Below are positions 24,825 through 28,471 of a stretch of DNA of 28,471 nt, piece after piece. The position numbers and the translations under genes were made by a program. Each line of letters opens with the position of its first letter. Positions within the stretch are counted from its first letter, which is position 1. The DNA lies in contig JBDNDK010000008.1 in NCBI GenBank assembly GCA_046719185.1, positions 1-28,471 of the forward strand, read 5' to 3'. The notes below the pieces were generated by a model. That model ran no database searches and was not told where the DNA came from. It saw nothing but the letters and a program-made list of their open reading frames with translations. This stretch comes from JBDNDK01 sp046719185. Its GTDB lineage: Bacteria > Armatimonadota > UBA5829.

Positions 24825-25117
24825 AGATACACCACCTCTTGGAGTATTATTTTGCTTATTTCTGGTTTTAGGGCTTTTTTGGATACAAGGTCAACTTTTC
24901 TGCCTGTAAGTTCAGATAAATATTCTTCCAGATCTAAAAATCTGAATAAATCTATAGGCTTCTCCAGCTCCACCAATAAATCAATATCACTATTTTCATT
25001 TTCTTCATTTCTCACAAATGAGCCAAATATCCCAATTTCTTTTATATTGAAATCTTTTTTCAATTGAGATTTATGAGAGATGATTTTTTCAGTTATATTA
25101 TCAAGACTACTTCCCAT
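24821..25117 (-). CDS. MNT-type nucleotidyltransferase antitoxin (MntA-like), partner of the broken HepT
   Basis: 98 residues with an exact GSX10DXD motif: Gly32-Ser33, then Asp44 and Asp46 (IFGSFVRNEENENSDIDLLV). A further acidic residue is in RKVDLV. A GGAG site lies 7 bases before the ATG. The gene looks intact, but its toxin gene, which overlaps its stop codon by four bases, is a deletion remnant. It is therefore an orphan antitoxin, or may act on another HEPN protein. Its sequence is clearly different from the MNT at 23.1 kb, so the two pairs are not recent duplicates. Confidence 0.9.
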   Translation of the reverse strand: MGSSLDNITEKIISHKSQLKKDFNIKEIGIFGSFVRNEENENSDIDLLVELEKPIDLFRFLDLEEYLSELTGRKVDLVSKKALKPEISKIILQEVVYL

Positions 25118-25185
25118 TAAACTGCTCCAATATATTCTATATATTATTTAATCTTTAAATATAATTTTTCCTGCAACAATAAACT

Positions 25186-25611
25186 CTACCTTCTCACACT
25201 ATCAATATTCTCAACAGGGAGCCAGTCATCCATGTTGCCATAGTTGCTTTTGTCTATTGCAAAGGGAGTGATTAATTCTATATTTGATACTTCTATTAAT
25301 ACTAAATATCTTTTTCCTGACCATCTTTCAAACTGCTTGTCTGTGAGCTGGAGTTTGTCTTGATTGTCTTTCACTAATTTAGCAGATTCATCAGCAGTTA
25401 ATTTATCTGAATTGAAAACACTTTTCACCACTGCCTTAGCTTTCACTTCTCCCTCTGCATTGTTGTTGATGAAATACAAAATGTCATTCTCAAACACTCT
25501 GCCATGAGGTAATTTTCTACCAGCAGCACCCCTGATAATCATTGTCTTTTTACCAGGAATTAAGTTTTCAAGCTCTTTTGCCTTAGCATCTAAATAAACA
25601 ACATGATCCAT
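25186..25611 (-). CDS. ASCH/PUA-like domain protein of unknown function
   Basis: 141 residues. I start at the second ATG (25611), which has GGAG 6 bases upstream and gives the usual beginning MDHVVYLDAKAKELENL; an in-frame ATG at 25623 lacks a site. The segments KKTMIIRGAAGRKLPHGRVF, NDILYFINNNAEGEVKAKAV and RYLVLIEVSNI fit a small beta-barrel of the ASCH/EVE/PUA type, which binds RNA or modified bases in some members. A helical insert (LTADESAKLVKDNQDKLQL) and a closing SNYGNMDDWLPVENI are shared with a conserved family I have seen but whose function I do not know. It sits between the accessory gene patch and tRNA-Ser. Confidence 0.8.
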   Translation of the reverse strand: MDHVVYLDAKAKELENLIPGKKTMIIRGAAGRKLPHGRVFENDILYFINNNAEGEVKAKAVVKSVFNSDKLTADESAKLVKDNQDKLQLTDKQFERWSGKRYLVLIEVSNIELITPFAIDKSNYGNMDDWLPVENIDSVRR

Positions 25612-25723
25612 TCTATTCTCCATAAATATAATTAAATGAATAAAATATTGGAGCTATTATACAATAAAGATATTGGAACAAAGAAACCAGATTAGTATTT
25701 GGGGATTGTTTGTAGGGATTAAA

Positions 25724-25817
25724 TGGCGGAGAGGCCGGGATTCGAACCCGGGGAGCGGCTTTATGACCGCTCAATCGCTTAGCAGGCGACCGCTTTCGAC
25801 CACTCAGCCACCTCTCC
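25724..25817 (-). tRNA. tRNA-Ser (anticodon GCU)
   Basis: On the minus strand the acceptor stem GGAGAGG pairs with CCTCTCC, followed by discriminator G and an encoded CCA. The D arm GGTGGCTGAGTGGTC is typical of tRNA-Ser. The anticodon loop CTGCTAA gives GCU for AGC/AGU codons. A long variable arm (GAGCGGTCATAAAGCCGCTC) and T arm CCGGGTTCGAATCCCGG complete a type II tRNA. Confidence 0.97.
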
Positions 25818-25930
25818 GTATATAGGTAAAAGTATTTTATCACTCATTTTCAAGTTTATCAAGATATTTCTTTGATTTAGCAGATTTTATTATCGGATTA
25901 TTTATTTTGTTTCAATATATAGTAATACAA

Positions 25931-25963
25931 AAAGAAAAAACCCCCGCCATATAGGCAGAGGTT
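25931..25963 (-). terminator. Rho-independent terminator of the 54-codon small gene
   Basis: On the minus strand AACCTCTGCC pairs with GGCGGGGGTT (two G-U pairs) around a TATAT loop, then a T-rich tail. It lies 55 bases after the stop of the small gene at 26018-26182 and before tRNA-Ser. Confidence 0.85.
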
Positions 25964-26017
25964 TGAAATTAAGAAAAGATTTACGTTATCGCATTATTTC
26001 TTTAAGAAGGTTCATCT

Positions 26018-26182
26018 TTAATATTCCGCTATTCTATCCATTTTCACAGAAATATTTGAAGATTTTTTTTGCTCCACTTCCTTGACTTTAGATAACTTCG
26101 ACATTGCTTTCACAAAAGAGTCTGCAGATACCTGCCTTTCTTTTGCATCTGAAAGCACATTTTTCAAGCTGCTTCGTGTCAT
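26018..26182 (-). CDS. Small protein of 54 residues, function unknown
   Basis: ATG at 26182 to TAA at 26018, with GGA 5 bases and GGAG 12 bases upstream. It begins MTRSSLKNVLSDAKERQVSA and ends VKMDRIAEY. The protein is charged (many Lys, Glu, Asp), has no membrane segment or cysteine, and is predicted to be helical with a middle segment AMSKLSKVKEVEQKK. It resembles nothing I recognise securely; the tail LSKVKEVEQ...VKMDRIAEY loosely recalls the end of FlgM-type anti-sigma factors but lacks enough residues to say so. A convincing terminator just downstream supports a real, separately transcribed gene divergent from the exporter. Confidence 0.6.
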   Translation of the reverse strand: MTRSSLKNVLSDAKERQVSADSFVKAMSKLSKVKEVEQKKSSNISVKMDRIAEY

Positions 26183-26353
26183 CTTTTTCCACTACTCCAT
26201 ATTATCTTATAAATAAAACGCCACACACCAACTGTTTTACCCCGTTGTTATAGTTTTTAGACCTCATCAATAAAAAAATGTTCCGACTCCTGCAAGAAAA
26301 TTGAAAACTTTTTACAGCTTTTCATTAGCACAAAAACAATATATCATTACTAT
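26183..26353. other. Divergent promoter region between small gene and exporter
   Basis: About 170 bp that must drive both the leftward small gene and the rightward exporter. A/T-rich candidates for -10 boxes are present on both strands but no convincing -35/-10 pair stands out. No ribosome site is visible before the exporter ATG. Confidence 0.3.
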
Positions 26354-27784
26354 ATGAACTCTAATACATATTTTTGTGACCCTACTCCGCATCCACTTAG
26401 GAAAATAATCCTGATGCTTGTGGGTGCTGGGATTCTCACAACAACTTTAGATATTGGAATAGTGAATGTTGCTTTGCCAACTCTAGGCAATGCATTTGGT
26501 GTTGGAATTGGCACTAGCCAATGGTTTACTCTTGCATTCACTTTTGTAATAGTTGCCACTCTCACATTCTTTGGTAAAGCCAGCGATATTTTAGGCAAAA
26601 GAAAAGTTTACATAACCGGCATATCAATATTTGCAATAGGAAGTATTTCCTGCTCATTAGTAACATCTGCACAAATGCTGATTATCTATAGAGTGATTGA
26701 AGGTTTTGGAGCATCAATGACTATGTCTTGTGGTCTTGCATTGGTAGCAGAAGTTTTTTCAGCAAAATCAAGAGGCAAGGCAATGGGAGTAATAGGCACT
26801 TGTGTTGCCCTTGGATATATCATTGGTCCTGTTGTTGGTGGTATATTGCTTGAATATATAGGTTGGAGAACAATATTCCTTGTTAATGTCCCAATTTTTT
26901 TTGTGATTTTATATCACTTTATATTTAGAATCAGAGGATTAGCAGAAAACAAAAATGGATCATTTGATCTTGCAGGTTCTATCACAATGGCAATCACACT
27001 ATCAGCCCTGATGGCTGGAATCACAATGGTAGGAAACTTTGGGTTATTAAGCCAAAAAACAATTGCCTTATTCTTATCTGCAATAATATTTGGCATTTTG
27101 TTTGTATCAATTGAAAAGAAATCAAAATCACCAGTTTTGGATATAAGAATATTATCAAGCTTTACAGTTTCTACAAGCTCATTATCAGCAGTCTTGTTGT
27201 ATGCTGGAATTGTACCGGTATTGGTGTTTCTGCCATTTTATCTGCAGAAAGTTTTGATTATTGACCCATCTATAACAGGCTTTGTGGTGGCAACAGGTCC
27301 TCTTACCTATGCAATAGTTGCTCCAATGTTTGGTAGTCTATCTGATAGGATTGGCTCACCAATACTCACCACCTTGGGAATAATAATCTGTGGAGTGTGT
27401 GTGAATTCAATAGGACAGCTAAATACAGACTCTACTACTGCAGATGTAGTGTTAAGATTATTTATAATGCACATTGGCTCAGGATTGTTCATTGCACCTA
27501 ATACTAGTATGATTATGGGAAGTGTAGCTTGTATAGATTTGGGTGTAGCTTCTGGAATTGTATCACTTGCTAGAAATCTTGGAATGGCATCTGGTATTGC
27601 ATTATGTGGTGCCTTAATCAACTCAGCAACATCTGGTGTTGATACAGAATCAACTGATTATATAAATGCATTTTTGAATGGATTCAATAATGGAATGACA
27701 GTATTATCTATAATTCTCTTTATCGGTGGAATGATATGCATAGTTGCACTAATCAGAAGCAAAAGAAAATTTAGTAACAACTGA
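26354..27784 (+). CDS. MFS drug-exporter-like transporter, DHA2 (EmrB/QacA) family
   Basis: 476 residues with about 14 hydrophobic helices, as expected for proton-driven DHA2 exporters in the inner membrane. Family motifs: TTLDIGIVNVALPTLG in helix 1 (Asp33 and the VNVALP motif), motif A GKASDILGKRKVYI, motif B RVIEGFGASMTM with its Arg, and motif C GYIIGPVVGGILLEYIGWRT followed by FLVNVP. These suggest drug or metabolite efflux; the substrate cannot be read from sequence. No ribosome site precedes the ATG at 26354, so it may be translated from a leaderless or weakly initiated message. The Gfo/Idh gene starts 69 bases downstream without an intervening terminator, so they may share a transcript. 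Confidence 0.94.
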   Translation: MNSNTYFCDPTPHPLRKIILMLVGAGILTTTLDIGIVNVALPTLGNAFGVGIGTSQWFTLAFTFVIVATLTFFGKASDILGKRKVYITGISIFAIGSISCSLVTSAQMLIIYRVIEGFGASMTMSCGLALVAEVFSAKSRGKAMGVIGTCVALGYIIGPVVGGILLEYIGWRTIFLVNVPIFFVILYHFIFRIRGLAENKNGSFDLAGSITMAITLSALMAGITMVGNFGLLSQKTIALFLSAIIFGILFVSIEKKSKSPVLDIRILSSFTVSTSSLSAVLLYAGIVPVLVFLPFYLQKVLIIDPSITGFVVATGPLTYAIVAPMFGSLSDRIGSPILTTLGIIICGVCVNSIGQLNTDSTTADVVLRLFIMHIGSGLFIAPNTSMIMGSVACIDLGVASGIVSLARNLGMASGIALCGALINSATSGVDTESTDYINAFLNGFNNGMTVLSIILFIGGMICIVALIRSKRKFSNN

Positions 27785-27853
27785 TTTGTTTGCTTTTTTG
27801 ATTTACTACCCTTAAAATAACAATGTTTTATTTCAAATCTGGAGGATTGTTTC

Positions 27854-28471
27854 ATGTCTGTAAAAATTGGTGTTGTTGGTGCTGGTACTTTTGGTGTGAA
27901 TCATCTTAATGCTTTTAGGCAGTTATCATATTTAGGAATAGCAGAGCTTGCATGTGTTGCAGAGGCAAATGAAGAAAGAGCAAAATGGGTGGAAGAAAAC
28001 TACAAATGCCCTGTTTATTTAGACTACGATGAGATGCTTGAAAAGGCTGATATTGATGGAGTAACAGTTGTAACTCCAGACCATTTGCACAAGCAGATTG
28101 TGTTGACTTGTGCTGAAGCAAAAAAACATGTGATGGTGGAAAAACCTCTTGATGTGACAGTTGATGGCTGTGAGAAAATGATTGATGCCTGCAAGAGAGC
28201 AAATGTGCTTCTTCAAGTGGATTTCCACAAGAGATATGATCCTGACCATGTGGCACTTGAAAAAAGAGTTAGCTCTGGTGAATTTGGCAAGATTTTATAT
28301 GGCAGTGTTTACATGGAAGACAGAATAGAAGTGCCAAGCCAGTGGTTTCCTCACTGGGCAAGTGCAAGCAGTCCGGGATGGTTTTTAGGTGTTCATTTTT
28401 ATGATTTAGTGAGATGGATAATAAAATCAAATGGTAAACAGGTTTGGGCAAGAGGATCTAAAGAAACCCTT
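27854..28471 (+). CDS. Gfo/Idh/MocA family oxidoreductase, 3' end beyond window
   Basis: 206 residues visible, open at the right edge. A GGAGG site lies 8 bases before the ATG. The N-terminal Rossmann fold starts VKIGVVGAGTFGVNHLNAF (GxGxxG), continues with VTVVTPDHLHKQI, and has the catalytic-Lys motif VEKPLDV. The substrate domain follows with QVDFHKRYDPDHVALEKRV and GWFLGVHFYDLVRWII, where the His/Asp pair is in the usual place. NAD(P)-dependent sugar or cyclitol dehydrogenase activity is likely; the exact substrate is unknown. It is distinct from the fused Gfo/Idh at 19-21 kb. Confidence 0.93.
   Translation, partial: MSVKIGVVGAGTFGVNHLNAFRQLSYLGIAELACVAEANEERAKWVEENYKCPVYLDYDEMLEKADIDGVTVVTPDHLHKQIVLTCAEAKKHVMVEKPLDVTVDGCEKMIDACKRANVLLQVDFHKRYDPDHVALEKRVSSGEFGKILYGSVYMEDRIEVPSQWFPHWASASSPGWFLGVHFYDLVRWIIKSNGKQVWARGSKETL

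Noticed and set aside
25724..25817. tRNA-Ser as attachment site of an integrated element
   Set aside because: No integrase and no repeat of the tRNA 3' end was found in the window.
25613..25843. Open frame of 76 codons on the minus strand
   Set aside because: It runs straight through tRNA-Ser, which explains the sequence.
1..28471. CRISPR arrays or insertion sequences
   Set aside because: No regularly spaced repeats, transposase motifs or terminal inverted repeats were seen on reading both strands.

Overview
The window is AT-rich, densely coded bacterial DNA using the standard code (TAA, TAG and TGA all serve as stops). TTG, GTG and perhaps ATT starts occur beside ATG. PEP-CTERM surface proteins, a long non-sporulation SpoIVB-type S55 peptidase, Gfo/Idh/MocA oxidoreductases, a uroporphyrinogen-decarboxylase-fold protein and a GH94-like protein point to a saccharolytic, Gram-negative-type bacterium. 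My best guess is Armatimonadota/Abditibacteriota or a PVC-like lineage. This rests on gene content only; there is no rRNA or marker gene to settle it.

Left part (1-9.1 kb): a secreted protein of unknown function, cut by the window edge, lies just downstream of pyruvate kinase (minus strand). Then come a GH94-like protein that has lost the family's active-site motifs, two nearly identical tandem PEP-CTERM proteins (each with a structured leader and its own terminator), a UroD-fold protein, and a convergent single-chain STAS plus anti-sigma-type ATPase.

Middle (9.1-22.5 kb, mostly minus strand): a PEP-synthase-like protein whose catalytic histidine is replaced by asparagine lies directly downstream of thioredoxin reductase (trxB). 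A secreted CAP protein and an M29 aminopeptidase follow. Next is a protein of about 1414 residues joining an S55 peptidase, an acidic linker, a beta-propeller and Ig-like domains. Then come a Gfo/Idh to aldo-keto reductase fusion, a small membrane protein of the metal-dependent hydrolase type, and a lytic transglycosylase.

Right part (22.6-28.5 kb): an accessory patch carries an intact HEPN/MNT toxin-antitoxin pair, a short MscL and an ASCH/PUA-like protein. It also carries a second MNT/HEPN pair whose HEPN gene has an internal deletion at a microhomology, and a nuclease-like gene interrupted by one in-frame TAA. tRNA-Ser(GCU), a 54-codon small gene with its own terminator, a DHA2-type exporter and a truncated Gfo/Idh gene complete the window.

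A recurring theme is proteins that keep a family fold but have lost catalytic residues (GH94-like, PEP-synthase-like, STAS domain), plus visible gene decay in the toxin-antitoxin patch. I did not find a clearly new multi-gene system. The strongest leads are the S55-propeller fusion, the His-to-Asn PEP-synthase-like protein beside trxB, the PEP-CTERM pair with structured leaders, and the microhomology deletion of the HEPN toxin.
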